This document shows, one piece after another, positions 36,205 through 44,211 of a stretch of DNA of 64,000 bases. How positions within the stretch are numbered: position 1 is the first letter of the stretch; each line of letters starts with the position of its first letter. This stretch comes from Bradyrhizobium nivariense (GTDB lineage Bacteria > Pseudomonadota > Alphaproteobacteria > Rhizobiales > Xanthobacteraceae). The translations under genes were made by a program, and so were the position numbers. The stretch spans positions 310,001-374,000 of the forward strand of contig NZ_JARVWW010000001.1 of the NCBI RefSeq assembly GCF_029846715.1, read 5' to 3'. Below the pieces are notes generated by a model, which did no database searches, was not told where the DNA came from, and worked only from the letters and a program-made list of their open reading frames with translations.

Positions 36205-37353
36205 TCAATTGCGCGTGCTCGCCCGCATCTTTTCCGGCGTGGCGGGACGCCGCAGGAAATCGGCATCATCGTCGCCTCCTCCCGACGGGATCAGGATCGC
36301 GCGCTCACGCGGCAGCGCTTCCGGCATCTCGTCGCGGATGAAGGCGATGAGCTTCTCCCTCATCTCGCAGCGCAGGTCCCAGGATTGCGGCGCATTCCTG
36401 GCGCTGACGAGGGCGCGAAGCTCGATGGTGCGCGAATCCGCGTCGATCACCTGGAGATTGACCACTGCGCCGTCCCAAAGCTTGGACTGTTTCACCGCCT
36501 CCTCCAACCAGCGGCGGATCCGCGGCACGTCCGCGCGATAATCGACGTGGAGCGCGATCACGCCGATCAGGGACGCGGTATCGCGGGTCCAGTTCTGGAA
36601 TGGCTTTTCGATGAAATAGGACAGCGGCACCACCATGCGGCGCCAGTCCCACAGCCGGATCACCACATAGGTCGAGGCGATGTCCTCCACCCAGCCCCAC
36701 TCGTTCTCGATGATCACGGCATCCTCGATGCGGATCGGCTGGGTGATCGCGATCTGCAAGCCTGCAATCAGGTTGCTGAGCAGCGGGCGCGCAGCAAGAC
36801 CAACGATGATACCGGCTGCGCCGGCCGAGGCGAACAGGCTGACGCCGTATTGCTTCACCGAATCAAACGTCATCAGCGCGGTCGACGCCGTGATAACGAC
36901 GATGATGGTGTCGGTCACGCGCTTGAACACGCGCACCTGTGTAACATGCTTGCGCGCGACGAAGTTTTCGGTGACATCGCGAAAATTCTGGAGATAGCGC
37001 GCCGCGCTCATGTCCACGATCCGGATCGATATCCAGCCGATCAGTGCGATGAAGGCCACGACGAATATGCGCATCAGCGGCGTGCGGATGGTGTCATCGA
37101 GCGGCGCAAGCGGCAGGACCAGTGCAACCGCAGCAAGACACAGGGCCAACCGAGCGGGACCGGCCGTACGCTCGATGAACACAGCCAGCAGAGGGAGGCG
37201 GGTTCCGAAGGCACGATTGAGGAGCCATACCGCGACCCGGTAATGGAACAATGCGAGCAGGATCGCGACGGCGATCAGGCTGAGACCGACGAACCACGAA
37301 GGCACCCAGCCGAGCATCTCGTCGATGTCGGCCATAATTGCTTGCAGATTCAT
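36205..37353 (-). CDS. Mechanosensitive ion channel, MscS family
   Basis: A 382-residue membrane protein with about four or five N-terminal helices. The pore-lining/TM3 region SLFASAGAAGIIVGLAARPL has the Gly/Ala pattern of MscS, followed by the beta domain (IRIEDAVIIENEWGWVEDIA) and the cytoplasmic alpha/beta domain. It would open under hypo-osmotic stress. An alternative start lies at 37335. The C-terminal tail is charged and probably disordered. Confidence 0.92.
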   Translation of the reverse strand: MNLQAIMADIDEMLGWVPSWFVGLSLIAVAILLALFHYRVAVWLLNRAFGTRLPLLAVFIERTAGPARLALCLAAVALVLPLAPLDDTIRTPLMRIFVVAFIALIGWISIRIVDMSAARYLQNFRDVTENFVARKHVTQVRVFKRVTDTIIVVITASTALMTFDSVKQYGVSLFASAGAAGIIVGLAARPLLSNLIAGLQIAITQPIRIEDAVIIENEWGWVEDIASTYVVIRLWDWRRMVVPLSYFIEKPFQNWTRDTASLIGVIALHVDYRADVPRIRRWLEEAVKQSKLWDGAVVNLQVIDADSRTIELRALVSARNAPQSWDLRCEMREKLIAFIRDEMPEALPRERAILIPSGGGDDDADFLRRPATPEKMRASTRN

Positions 37354-37479
37354 CCGTGTCCCCGCGTTGCATCAGCGTCCGCGCTCAACGCGTTCACAGC
37401 GGCTTCGCTCCCTCCACTCAGTGCAATGCACCATCCCCCTGGTGCAACCGTCGCCGAACTGCGCTATCTCTAGACGATC

Positions 37480-38730
37480 ATGACTCGACGAACCGGCAGC
37501 GCCGACCTTCCCCTTCACACCGGCCGGGTTCCACCCTGGCTCGCGACCCGCATGGCTTCGCTAGGCGCGGTCGTCACGCAGGCGATTGTGCATCATTACG
37601 GCCGCGACGCATTCCTCCAGCGCCTCTCGCATCCGTTCTGGTTCCAGTCGTTCGGTGCCGTCATGGGGATGGACTGGCATTCCTCGGGCATCACGACCTC
37701 CGTGATCGGCGCGTTGAAGCGCGGGCTCGGACCGCTTCAGGACGAGCTCGGCATCTATGTCTGCGGCGGGCGCGGTCAGCATTCGCGCAAGACGCCGGAC
37801 GAGCTGTTGCAACTCGGCGACCGCGTCGGCTTCGACGGCGTAAAACTCACCCGTGCCAGCCGGCTCGTGGCGAAGGTTGACAGCGCCGCTGTTCAGGACG
37901 GCTTTGATCTTTACCTGCACGGATTCTTCGTCACCGCCGACGCCAAATGGACGGTGGTTCAGCAGGGCATGAATGGCGACAAGCGGCAGGCCCGCCGCTA
38001 TCACTGGCATTCCGAGGCACTGAAGAGTTTTGTCGATACGCCGCACAGCGCGATCGACGGCCCGCTGCAAGGCGAGATCGTCAATCTCACCGACCATCGC
38101 GCCGATGTCTCGCGCACCGCGCAGCTCGAGCTGTTGAGTGGTCTCGGCCCCGACCGCATCGTCTGCGAATTCGAGCGGCTCACCGGGACTGCACCCGAGC
38201 CCGCGCAGGCGATGCTGCCGCACCTGATCATGCCCGCGCATCACGACGTCCGGCCGAAGGACGTGTTCGCGCGCCGCCTGCACGGCACGCTCGCGGCGGC
38301 GGCCGAGCGCGGCCCGGTCGACTTTCCGGAGCTGCTGCTGACGCCCGGCGTCGGCGCGCGCACCGTGCGCTCGCTGGCGATGGTGGCCGAGGTGGTGCAC
38401 GGCGCGCCCTACCGCTTCAACGATCCCGCCCGCTTCTCACTGGCACATGGCGGCAAGGACCGGCATCCCTACCCCGTTCCGATTAAGGTCTATGACGAAA
38501 CCATTCGCGTGCTGAAAGGCGCGATCCAGAACGCAAAGCTCGGACGCGAGGAAGAGATGCAGGCGATCAAGCGCCTCGACGACCAGGCGCGGCGGCTGGA
38601 GCGAACCGCGCGCGGGCCATCGGTCGAAGCCTATATCGCCAGAGAGCGTGCGGCCTCGCCCGATCTCGACGGCCGCTCCGTGTTCGGCTGGGAGCGCGAT
38701 CTCGGGCCGACAAAAAGGCGGACCGGCTGA
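37480..38730 (+). CDS. DUF763 domain-containing protein
   Basis: A 416-residue protein matching the DUF763 family along its length: RTGSADLPLHTGRVPPWL, VMGMDWHSSGITTSVIGALK, the middle DGFDLYLHGFFVTADAKWTV and a helix-hairpin-helix-like LLLTPGVGARTVRSLAMVAE near the C-terminal third, then a helical tail. The HhH motif suggests nucleic-acid contact, but no activity is established that I know of. It stands alone. Its 3' end contains the terminator of the convergent operon. Confidence 0.88.
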   Translation: MTRRTGSADLPLHTGRVPPWLATRMASLGAVVTQAIVHHYGRDAFLQRLSHPFWFQSFGAVMGMDWHSSGITTSVIGALKRGLGPLQDELGIYVCGGRGQHSRKTPDELLQLGDRVGFDGVKLTRASRLVAKVDSAAVQDGFDLYLHGFFVTADAKWTVVQQGMNGDKRQARRYHWHSEALKSFVDTPHSAIDGPLQGEIVNLTDHRADVSRTAQLELLSGLGPDRIVCEFERLTGTAPEPAQAMLPHLIMPAHHDVRPKDVFARRLHGTLAAAAERGPVDFPELLLTPGVGARTVRSLAMVAEVVHGAPYRFNDPARFSLAHGGKDRHPYPVPIKVYDETIRVLKGAIQNAKLGREEEMQAIKRLDDQARRLERTARGPSVEAYIARERAASPDLDGRSVFGWERDLGPTKRRTG

Positions 38731-38742
38731 ACACCGGTCCGC
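38718..38742 (-). terminator. Intrinsic terminator of the small stress-protein operon
   Basis: A perfect 9-bp hairpin, GCGGACCGG/CCGGTCCGC, with a 7-nt loop. On the minus strand it is followed directly by CTTTTTG, a good U-tract. The stop codon of the plus-strand DUF763 gene lies in the loop, so the terminator is embedded in that gene's end. Confidence 0.75.
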
Positions 38743-38768
38743 GAGTTCAGCGGGGAGGAACGCCCCTC

Positions 38769-39011
38769 TCAGATGTCGTCGGCCTCCGGCTCTTCGTCGA
38801 GCCGGTTGGCCGAGTGATCCTGATATTGTTCGGTCTGGATGGATTTGCCGTCCATGCCGCGAATGTCCGAGTGCTGTGCCTTGTCGCGGTTGGACAGGAC
38901 CATGTTGTCGCCGATCTTGTCCTTGGGAATGTCGGCCATGGCTCCGGTGCCGTCACCTTTGCCGTGCATGCCGGATCTGAAATGCGCCTTGCTACCGTGC
39001 CCACCTGGCAT
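38769..39011 (-). CDS. Small hydrophilic stress-type protein, 80 residues
   Basis: A Gly/Asp/Lys/His-rich, strongly hydrophilic protein (MPGGHGSKAHFRSGMHGKGD...), probably disordered. An AGGAGAG site lies 4-5 nt before the ATG. It is the last gene of five on this strand and lies just before an intrinsic terminator. The composition resembles general-stress small proteins of rhizobia, but I cannot name a family. Confidence 0.7.
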   Translation of the reverse strand: MPGGHGSKAHFRSGMHGKGDGTGAMADIPKDKIGDNMVLSNRDKAQHSDIRGMDGKSIQTEQYQDHSANRLDEEPEADDI

Positions 39012-39047
39012 CGATCTCTCCTCTTGCAGTGAGCGCCCCCTGAAGGT

Positions 39048-39308
39048 TCAGTGCTTCTGTTGCGCCGGCGTTGGTTTCGGCGGCTTGTGGCCGCTCTGGC
39101 CAGCGTGGTTGTGCTTGTTGTGGTCGCTCTCCTGGTTGAGACCGCCGCGACTCACCGGAAATTCACTGTGTCGCGCCTCGGGCTTCGCACGACGAACGGC
39201 GTGCTCGACATTGCGGCCCGATGCCCGATCCAGTTCTCGTCCATCAGGCACGTCCGGTTTGCGCTCGAGGATACGCACTTGCTGCTCGTGGGTCTTTTTG
39301 CCTTGCAT
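39048..39308 (-). CDS. Small basic hydrophilic protein, 86 residues
   Basis: It starts MQGKKTHEQQVRILERKPDV and ends in a His/Asn/Pro/Lys-rich tail (NKHNHAGQSGHKPPKPTPAQ), with no hydrophobic segment. GGGAGA lies 5 nt before the ATG at 39308. It is the fourth gene of the EcfG-type operon and is likely disordered. No domain recognised. Confidence 0.7.
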   Translation of the reverse strand: MQGKKTHEQQVRILERKPDVPDGRELDRASGRNVEHAVRRAKPEARHSEFPVSRGGLNQESDHNKHNHAGQSGHKPPKPTPAQQKH

Positions 39309-39324
39309 GTCAGTCTCCCGGTGT

Positions 39325-39564
39325 TCACCGGCCTCTTCGAGGCGAACCGCTGCGCGCGACGTCCTTGTCAATACCCCCGGCGACATTCACGTCGTTTTCG
39401 ACGTCGCCCTCGACCGTATTCTCACCGAGAGCATCCTCGATGTCGTCGGGCGACGCACCCGCCATCGTGGCCCCCTTCGATCCACCGATCAGCGGATTGT
39501 CGCGAATATCGTCGCGAATATCCTTGCCGGTGGGCGTGTACGGCTTTGGCTGCTTGCTGCTCAT
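39325..39564 (-). CDS. Small acidic hydrophilic protein, 79 residues
   Basis: An acidic, Gly/Asp/Asn-rich protein (MSSKQPKPYTPTGKDIRDDI, then DNPLIGGSKGATMAGASPDD), without a signal peptide. An AAGGTGA site precedes the ATG at 39564; a GTG at 39570 is the alternative. It is the third gene in the operon, a few bases after the stop of the preceding gene. Probably disordered; function unknown. Confidence 0.7.
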   Translation of the reverse strand: MSSKQPKPYTPTGKDIRDDIRDNPLIGGSKGATMAGASPDDIEDALGENTVEGDVENDVNVAGGIDKDVARSGSPRRGR

Positions 39565-39566
39565 GG

Positions 39567-39767
39567 TCACCTTGCTCCGCCCTTGCCGGCCGTATCGTGC
39601 GTATGATGGGAGTCGTGCTCGCCTCCGCCGCCAGAAATTCGGCTGTGGCTTCGCTGTAAATCGTCCGCGGGCGGTTTCTTCACCTCGAGCGGTGCCTTCG
39701 CGTTCTCATGCGATGCGCCGGGTCCGCCCTGACGGATGCTGTTCGGTGTCTTGGTGGATGTCGACAT
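39567..39767 (-). CDS. Small hydrophilic protein, 66 residues
   Basis: A Gly/His/Lys-rich peptide (MSTSTKTPNSIRQGGPGASH, later SRISGGGGEHDSHHTHDTAG), with no hydrophobic stretch. AAGGAGGG lies 9 nt before the ATG. The His cluster HDSHHTHD could bind metal, but this is speculation. It is the second gene of the operon, 15 bp after the first. Confidence 0.7.
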   Translation of the reverse strand: MSTSTKTPNSIRQGGPGASHENAKAPLEVKKPPADDLQRSHSRISGGGGEHDSHHTHDTAGKGGAR

Positions 39768-39782
39768 CGGTTGTCGCCCTCC

Positions 39783-39968
39783 TTAGCGATCTTGCTGGTA
39801 ACCTTGATTGGTCGTGTTCTGCTTGATGTTACCCTGCTGTCCCTGCTGATCCGGATTTTCCACGCGTTGTTGGCCTCGCGCGGTCTGGTTGGATGATGTT
39901 TGTTTGGTGTCGCCAGTTCCCTTCCGACTCTGATTGTCCGGCGGAACAGGTGGCATTGGGCTGGTCAT
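39783..39968 (-). CDS. Small Gln/Asn-rich protein, 61 residues
   Basis: The first gene of the stress operon. It starts MTSPMPPVPPDNQSRKGTGD and continues with Gln/Asn/Thr-rich text (NPDQQGQQGNIKQNTTNQGY), a low-complexity, probably disordered protein. AGGAGG lies 6 nt before the ATG at 39968. The EcfG-type promoter is about 75 bp upstream, so it should be induced in the general stress response. Confidence 0.72.
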   Translation of the reverse strand: MTSPMPPVPPDNQSRKGTGDTKQTSSNQTARGQQRVENPDQQGQQGNIKQNTTNQGYQQDR

Positions 39969-40041
39969 GGTCTGCCTCCTGCGATGCGGAAGTCTTGCGG
40001 CCGGAACCTGATCGGTCCCACACCGAAGTCTCCGGATTGAC

Positions 40042-40066
40042 AACGATGACCATCCCACGCCGTTCC
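40042..40066 (-). promoter_or_regulatory. EcfG-type general stress response promoter
   Basis: The minus strand reads GGAAC (40066-40062), 16 bases, then CGTT (40045-40042), followed by G. This is an exact match to the alphaproteobacterial EcfG consensus GGAAC-N16/17-CGTT. It lies about 70 bp before the first gene of the small-protein operon, leaving a leader of roughly 65 nt. Confidence 0.85.
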
Positions 40067-40110
40067 TGCCGGATCACAATCGGCGGCGATTTTCCGAAGA
40101 ACAGGAAACG

Positions 40111-41382
40111 TCAGTCGGCCCGTGCGAGGGAACGATCCACCATCATGCGCACGGAGGCCGCCACATGTGTTCCCTGGGCCTCTGCCGTGACAGGAAGCTT
40201 CGCGATGGCACGGAGGCCCGGCCGCTTGCGCCAGCGGACCTGCGCGGGTTCGACGGCCAGACCAAGTTTCGGCCATCGCATGAACAGTGCCTCCAGCGCG
40301 CACGCCGCCTCGATGCGCGCGAGCTGATGGCCGAGGCAGAAATGGATTCCCGTTCCGAAGGAAATGTGACGGTTCGGCTTGCGTTGGAGGTCGAGGCTCT
40401 CGGGACGATCATGCATCGCCGGGTCCATGTTCGCGGCGGCGAGCATCACCATGACCCGATCGCCCTGCTTCAGACGCACGCCCGCGAGCTCGACATCCCG
40501 CCTCACATAGCGCGGCTTGGAGAATTGCACCGGCGACACGAAGCGCAGGAACTCCTCCACAGCGAGCCCCACGCGGCTCCAGTCCTGTGCCAGCCAGTCG
40601 CGGATGCCGGGATTTCTAAGCAGCTCGTAGACGGAACCGCTGATGAGATGCGTGGTGGTCTCGGAGCCGGCCGCGAGCAGCAGGAACACCATCGACACCA
40701 TTTCGTCCGGCGTGATCTGGCCGCCCTCGCGCTCGACCTGGACCAGCTCCGCGATCAGGCCCTCGCCGCCCCGCACGCGCGCAATCTGCAACTGCCGTTC
40801 GAGGTAGGCTCGCATCTTGCGGAACGCGAACAGCAGGCGGAAGAAGCTGACGACGTTCGTGAGCGAGGATATCGTATTGGCCCAGGCGATGAAGCGAGGG
40901 CGATCGGCCAACGGCAACCCAAGCAGCTCGGAGATCACCGCGAGCGGCAGGATGCGGGCATAGCGCTGGACGAGATCGGCCGGGCTTCCTGCCGAGAACA
41001 GCTCGTCGGCGAGACCGTCCGCGATGGCGCGGATGCGCGGCTCCATCGCGACGATCGCGCGGCGGCGGAAGGCCTCGTCCACGATACTGCGCAGCCTTGT
41101 GTGGTCCGGCTCGTCCATCGTCAGCATGTTGTTGGCGATGGTTCTGACGTATTTCGGCATCCACCAGCGCAAACCTGCGACGTCGCCATCCTCCTTGCGC
41201 AGCGTGAAATTGGTGCCGTCTTTCAGGACTTGCGCCGTGGCTTCGTGGGTCGTGGTGATCCAGACATCGCCGACGAGAGGAAATCGCGCCGCGACCACAG
41301 GACCGGACATGCGCAACGTTGCGATCGCCCTGGGCGGATCGCGAAAGAAGGCCTCGCTGGTGAAGTCGAGGCGTGGTGCCAT
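40111..41382 (-). CDS. Cytochrome P450
   Basis: A 423-residue soluble bacterial P450. It has the I-helix motif LLLAAGSETTTHLI, the K-helix ExxR (EEFLRF), the meander PxxR-like KPNRH, and the haem loop FGTGIHFCLGHQLARIE with the proximal Cys. It hydroxylates an unknown hydrophobic substrate using electrons from a ferredoxin. A ferredoxin-NADP reductase gene lies 540 bp away on the same strand; no ferredoxin gene is adjacent. Confidence 0.95.
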   Translation of the reverse strand: MAPRLDFTSEAFFRDPPRAIATLRMSGPVVAARFPLVGDVWITTTHEATAQVLKDGTNFTLRKEDGDVAGLRWWMPKYVRTIANNMLTMDEPDHTRLRSIVDEAFRRRAIVAMEPRIRAIADGLADELFSAGSPADLVQRYARILPLAVISELLGLPLADRPRFIAWANTISSLTNVVSFFRLLFAFRKMRAYLERQLQIARVRGGEGLIAELVQVEREGGQITPDEMVSMVFLLLAAGSETTTHLISGSVYELLRNPGIRDWLAQDWSRVGLAVEEFLRFVSPVQFSKPRYVRRDVELAGVRLKQGDRVMVMLAAANMDPAMHDRPESLDLQRKPNRHISFGTGIHFCLGHQLARIEAACALEALFMRWPKLGLAVEPAQVRWRKRPGLRAIAKLPVTAEAQGTHVAASVRMMVDRSLARAD

Positions 41383-41486
41383 GTGATCACCGGAGCGGTT
41401 GATGGCGTCTCACCGAGATGGTGCACGACGCCGCCGGCGCAAGGGGTACGGAACTTCGACTTCGGTGCAGGCGTAGAGAGACGAGT

Positions 41487-41813
41487 CTATCCCCGCCCCG
41501 GCGAACGCGGGCCGATCTTGCGCTGCTGCTGATTGGTGTAAGCGTCCCAATGGCTCCAGCTGCCGTTGCTGAGGCTTCGCAGGTCGGTCGTAAGCGGACG
41601 GCGCGTGCGCTTGTCGTGATCGGCGATGGCGCGCTCGGACTGCGCGATCTTGCGCTTGAGTTCCCCGATCGCCTTCTGGGTCTGGCCGTTCCGCTTCGAA
41701 GACGCGATCTCGCCCATCGTGAAGCGCGCGGTCTCAAGCGCCTTCAACTCGGCGCGGTTCTTTTTCAACTGAACCCGGTGCCAGGCGATGTTGCTGTCGC
41801 TGTCCGCAACCAT
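41487..41813 (-). CDS. Hypothetical protein with a charged helical region
   Basis: A 108-residue protein with a coiled-coil-like centre (AWHRVQLKKNRAELKALETA; KAIGELKRKIAQSERAIADH) and a polar tail. GGAG lies 7 nt before the ATG at 41813. The bases between -27 and -1 form a perfect inverted repeat that may affect translation. No family recognised. Confidence 0.65.
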   Translation of the reverse strand: MVADSDSNIAWHRVQLKKNRAELKALETARFTMGEIASSKRNGQTQKAIGELKRKIAQSERAIADHDKRTRRPLTTDLRSLSNGSWSHWDAYTNQQQRKIGPRSPGRG

Positions 41814-41840
41814 GTGGGAACTCCGCTGATTCGTTCCCAC
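41814..41840 (-). promoter_or_regulatory. Inverted repeat abutting a start codon
   Basis: GTGGGAAC (41814-41821) and GTTCCCAC (41833-41840) form a perfect 8-bp repeat with an 11-nt loop that contains most of the Shine-Dalgarno sequence. It ends exactly at the ATG of the minus-strand hypothetical gene. It could be an RNA hairpin controlling translation or a DNA operator. Confidence 0.45.
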
Positions 41841-41919
41841 ATAGTATCGCGTGCCGAATCGGCGCCGCAACGGGCGCCCGGCGGCGAAAATACGGTCTTA
41901 TTGCGCGGGAATTCCGGGC

Positions 41920-42693
41920 CTAGCGCTCGGCGAAGGCCTTTTCGACCACGAATTGGGCAGGTTCGCCGTGATTGCCCTCGACAAGACCCCGCTCGCCAAG
42001 GAGCACGCGGGTATCCGCCACCAGCGCCGGGCTGCCGCAGATCATGACGCGGTCGTGGGCGGCTTCCAGCGCCGGCAGGCCGATATCGGAAAACAGCTTG
42101 CCCGAGGTGATGAGGTCGGTGATGCGGCCGCGGTTGCGGAAGGGATCGCGCGTCACGGTCGGATAGTAGATCAACTGATTGCGGATGTAGTCGCCAATCA
42201 GCTCGTCCTTGGGCAGCGTCTCGGTGATCATCTCGCCATAGGCGAGCTCCTTCACGTGCCGGCAGCCGTGCAGCAGCACGACCTTCTCGAACCGTTCGTA
42301 GGTTTCGGGGTCCTTGATCACACTCAGGAACGGCGCAAGGCCCGTGCCGGTGCCGATCAGGTAGAGGTTGCGCCCCTCCTCCAGATTGTCGATGACGAGC
42401 GTGCCGGTGGCTTTGCGGCTGACGATGATCTCGTCGCCTTCCTTGAGGTGCTGGAGCCGCGAGGTCAGCGGGCCGTCCGGCACCTTGATCGAGAAGAACT
42501 CCAGCGTGTCCTCGTAATTGGCGCTGGCGACGCTGTAGGCCCGCAGCAGCGGCTTCTCGCCGAGCTTGAGCCCGATCATGGTGAATTCGCCGTTGCGGAA
42601 ACGGAAGGTCGGACTGCGGGTCGTCTTGAAGGAGAACAGCGTATCGGTCCAGTGGTGGACACTCAAAACGGCTTCCTGATTGAAATTGCTCAT
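41920..42693 (-). CDS. fpr: Ferredoxin--NADP+ reductase
   Basis: A 257-residue bacterial FPR: FAD-binding RAYSVASANYEDTLEFFSIK, the NADP domain LIGTGTGLAPFLSVIKDPET, HGCRHVKELAYGEMI and the C-terminal FVVEKAFAER typical of the bacterial subclass. It transfers electrons between NADPH and ferredoxin or flavodoxin. It is divergent from the enamidase gene across an intergenic region with a MarR-type palindrome. It may therefore supply reduced ferredoxin to the nearby 6-hydroxynicotinate reductase, although a housekeeping role in redox balance is equally possible. Confidence 0.92.
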   Translation of the reverse strand: MSNFNQEAVLSVHHWTDTLFSFKTTRSPTFRFRNGEFTMIGLKLGEKPLLRAYSVASANYEDTLEFFSIKVPDGPLTSRLQHLKEGDEIIVSRKATGTLVIDNLEEGRNLYLIGTGTGLAPFLSVIKDPETYERFEKVVLLHGCRHVKELAYGEMITETLPKDELIGDYIRNQLIYYPTVTRDPFRNRGRITDLITSGKLFSDIGLPALEAAHDRVMICGSPALVADTRVLLGERGLVEGNHGEPAQFVVEKAFAER

Positions 42694-42756
42694 CTCACCC
42701 TTCCGTGGCGCTTCTATGCGGTTCCGAGGCGGCCAGCTATGCGTCGTTTGTACACG

Positions 42757-42776
42757 ATCATTCGTACACTAATGAA
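42757..42776. promoter_or_regulatory. MarR-type operator upstream of the enamidase gene
   Basis: ATCATTCGTA-CACTAATGAA is an imperfect 20-bp palindrome with 7 of 10 paired positions. Its left half is identical to that of the site before the 6-hydroxynicotinate reductase gene (52432-52451). It sits in the fpr/enamidase divergent region, about 75 bp before the enamidase ATG, where a repressor would block transcription. Confidence 0.6.
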
Positions 42777-42849
42777 TAATCCGGCTTGATCCCGCGGTCA
42801 AGGCTGCCCAAGATCGGAAGCGTTGCAGTTAAGGACAAGGACCCATTCC

Positions 42850-44046
42850 ATGGCGCATGACGCACCCCAGGCCACCGGACCCTCGAAGCTCGTGATCCGC
42901 AATATCGGCCTGATCCTGTCCGGCGCACTGGAAAAGCCGATCCTGGACGGCGACACCATCGTCGCCGAGAACGGCAAGATCACCGCGATCGGCCGCTTCA
43001 AGGACCTCAACACCGAAGGCGCGACCACCATCGTCGAGGCCAACGGCACCACGGTGGCGCCCGGCCTGATCGACAGCCATGTCCACCCTGTTGCGGGCGA
43101 CTGGACGCCGCGCCAGAACCAGATCGGCTGGATCGACAGCAATTTGCATGGCGGCGTCACCACGATGATTTCCGCCGGCGAAGTGCACATGCCCGGCCGC
43201 CCGCGCGACGTCGTCGGGTTGAAGGCGATGGCAATCTTCGCCCAGCGCGCATTCTGGAATCTGCGGCCCGGCGGCGTGAAGGTTCACGCCGGCGCGCCCG
43301 TGATCGAATGCGAGATGGTCGAAGAGGATTTCAAGGAATTGGCGGCCGCGGGTGTCAAGCTGCTCGGCGAAGTCGGCCTGGGCGGCGTCAAGGATGGCCC
43401 CACCGCGCGAAAAATGGTCGGCTGGGCGCGCAAATACGGCATCCAGAGCACGATCCACACCGGCGGCCCCTCGATCCCCGGCTCCGGCCTGATCGACAAG
43501 GACGTCGTGCTGGAGGCCGACACCGATGTGGTCGGCCACATCAATGGCGGCCACACCGCGCTTCCCGACGACCAGATCCGCTGCATCTGTGAAGGATGCA
43601 AGCGCGGCCTCGAGCTCGTGCACAATGGCAATGAGCGCTCCGCTTTGTTCACGTTGCGCATTGCGCGCGAGATGGGCGATCTGCACCGCGTCATCCTTGG
43701 CACTGACGCGCCGGCCGGCTCCGGCGTGCAGCCGCTTGGCATTCTGCGCATGGTCTCGATGCTGTCCTCACTCGGCGACCTGCCGGCCGAGATCGCGTTT
43801 TGTCTGGCCACCGGCAACACGGCGCGCATGCGCGAATTGGATTGCGGCCTCATTGAAGTGGGCCGCTCGGCCGATTTCGTCATCATGGACAAGGCACAGC
43901 ATTCGGCCGGCAAGAACATCCTGGACAGCGTGCAGCTCGGCGACCTCCCCGGCATCGGCATGACCATCATCGACGGCATTGTGCGCACCCAGCGCAGCCG
44001 GAATACGCCGCCTGCGGGGAGAGTGCCGGAGGTCGCGGCGAAGTAG
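42850..44046 (+). CDS. ena: Enamidase (6-oxo-1,4,5,6-tetrahydronicotinate amidohydrolase)
   Basis: A 398-residue amidohydrolase with strong, continuous resemblance to Eubacterium barkeri enamidase as I remember that sequence: LVIRNIGLILSGALEKPILD, the metal motif GLIDSHVHPVAGDWTPRQNQ, LHGGVTTMISAGEVHMPGRP, LLGEVGLGGVKDGPTARKMV, STIHTGGPSIPGSGLI, VVGHINGGHTALP and DAPAGSGVQPLGILRMVSML. It hydrolyses the cyclic enamide of 6-oxo-tetrahydronicotinate, giving 2-formylglutarate and ammonia. I chose the ATG at 42850 over the TTG at 42823. It is divergent from fpr, with a MarR-type operator between. Confidence 0.88.
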   Translation: MAHDAPQATGPSKLVIRNIGLILSGALEKPILDGDTIVAENGKITAIGRFKDLNTEGATTIVEANGTTVAPGLIDSHVHPVAGDWTPRQNQIGWIDSNLHGGVTTMISAGEVHMPGRPRDVVGLKAMAIFAQRAFWNLRPGGVKVHAGAPVIECEMVEEDFKELAAAGVKLLGEVGLGGVKDGPTARKMVGWARKYGIQSTIHTGGPSIPGSGLIDKDVVLEADTDVVGHINGGHTALPDDQIRCICEGCKRGLELVHNGNERSALFTLRIAREMGDLHRVILGTDAPAGSGVQPLGILRMVSMLSSLGDLPAEIAFCLATGNTARMRELDCGLIEVGRSADFVIMDKAQHSAGKNILDSVQLGDLPGIGMTIIDGIVRTQRSRNTPPAGRVPEVAAK

Positions 44047-44069
44047 CCGCTGCGCAAATGCCGCCCGTC

Positions 44070-44130
44070 ATCCTGAGGCGCGAGTGCACGGCGCAAATGC
44101 GCCGTGTACGAGCCTCGAAGGATGAACGGC
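44070..44130. repeat. Palindromic intergenic repeat (CATCCT...AGGATG type)
   Basis: The outer arms are CATCCTGAGG and CCTCGAAGGATG; the centre is a perfect 9-bp hairpin, CACGGCGCA/TGCGCCGTG (44087-44106). It lies between the convergent enamidase and marR genes and may act as a terminator. A related element lies at 48098-48195. Confidence 0.65.
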
Positions 44131-44211
44131 CGAGATGGTGCAGCCGGGCCGTCGCCCTTCGAGGGCCGCTGAAGAAGCGGCCACCTCACAGTGACGGTTA
44201 GGGAGCGGAGC

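Noticed and set aside
42748..42753. TTTGTAC sequence as a third TetR site
   Set aside because: Only one half-site is present. The GTACAAA mate at 4-nt spacing and the conserved flank are missing, so it was not added to the TetR regulon.
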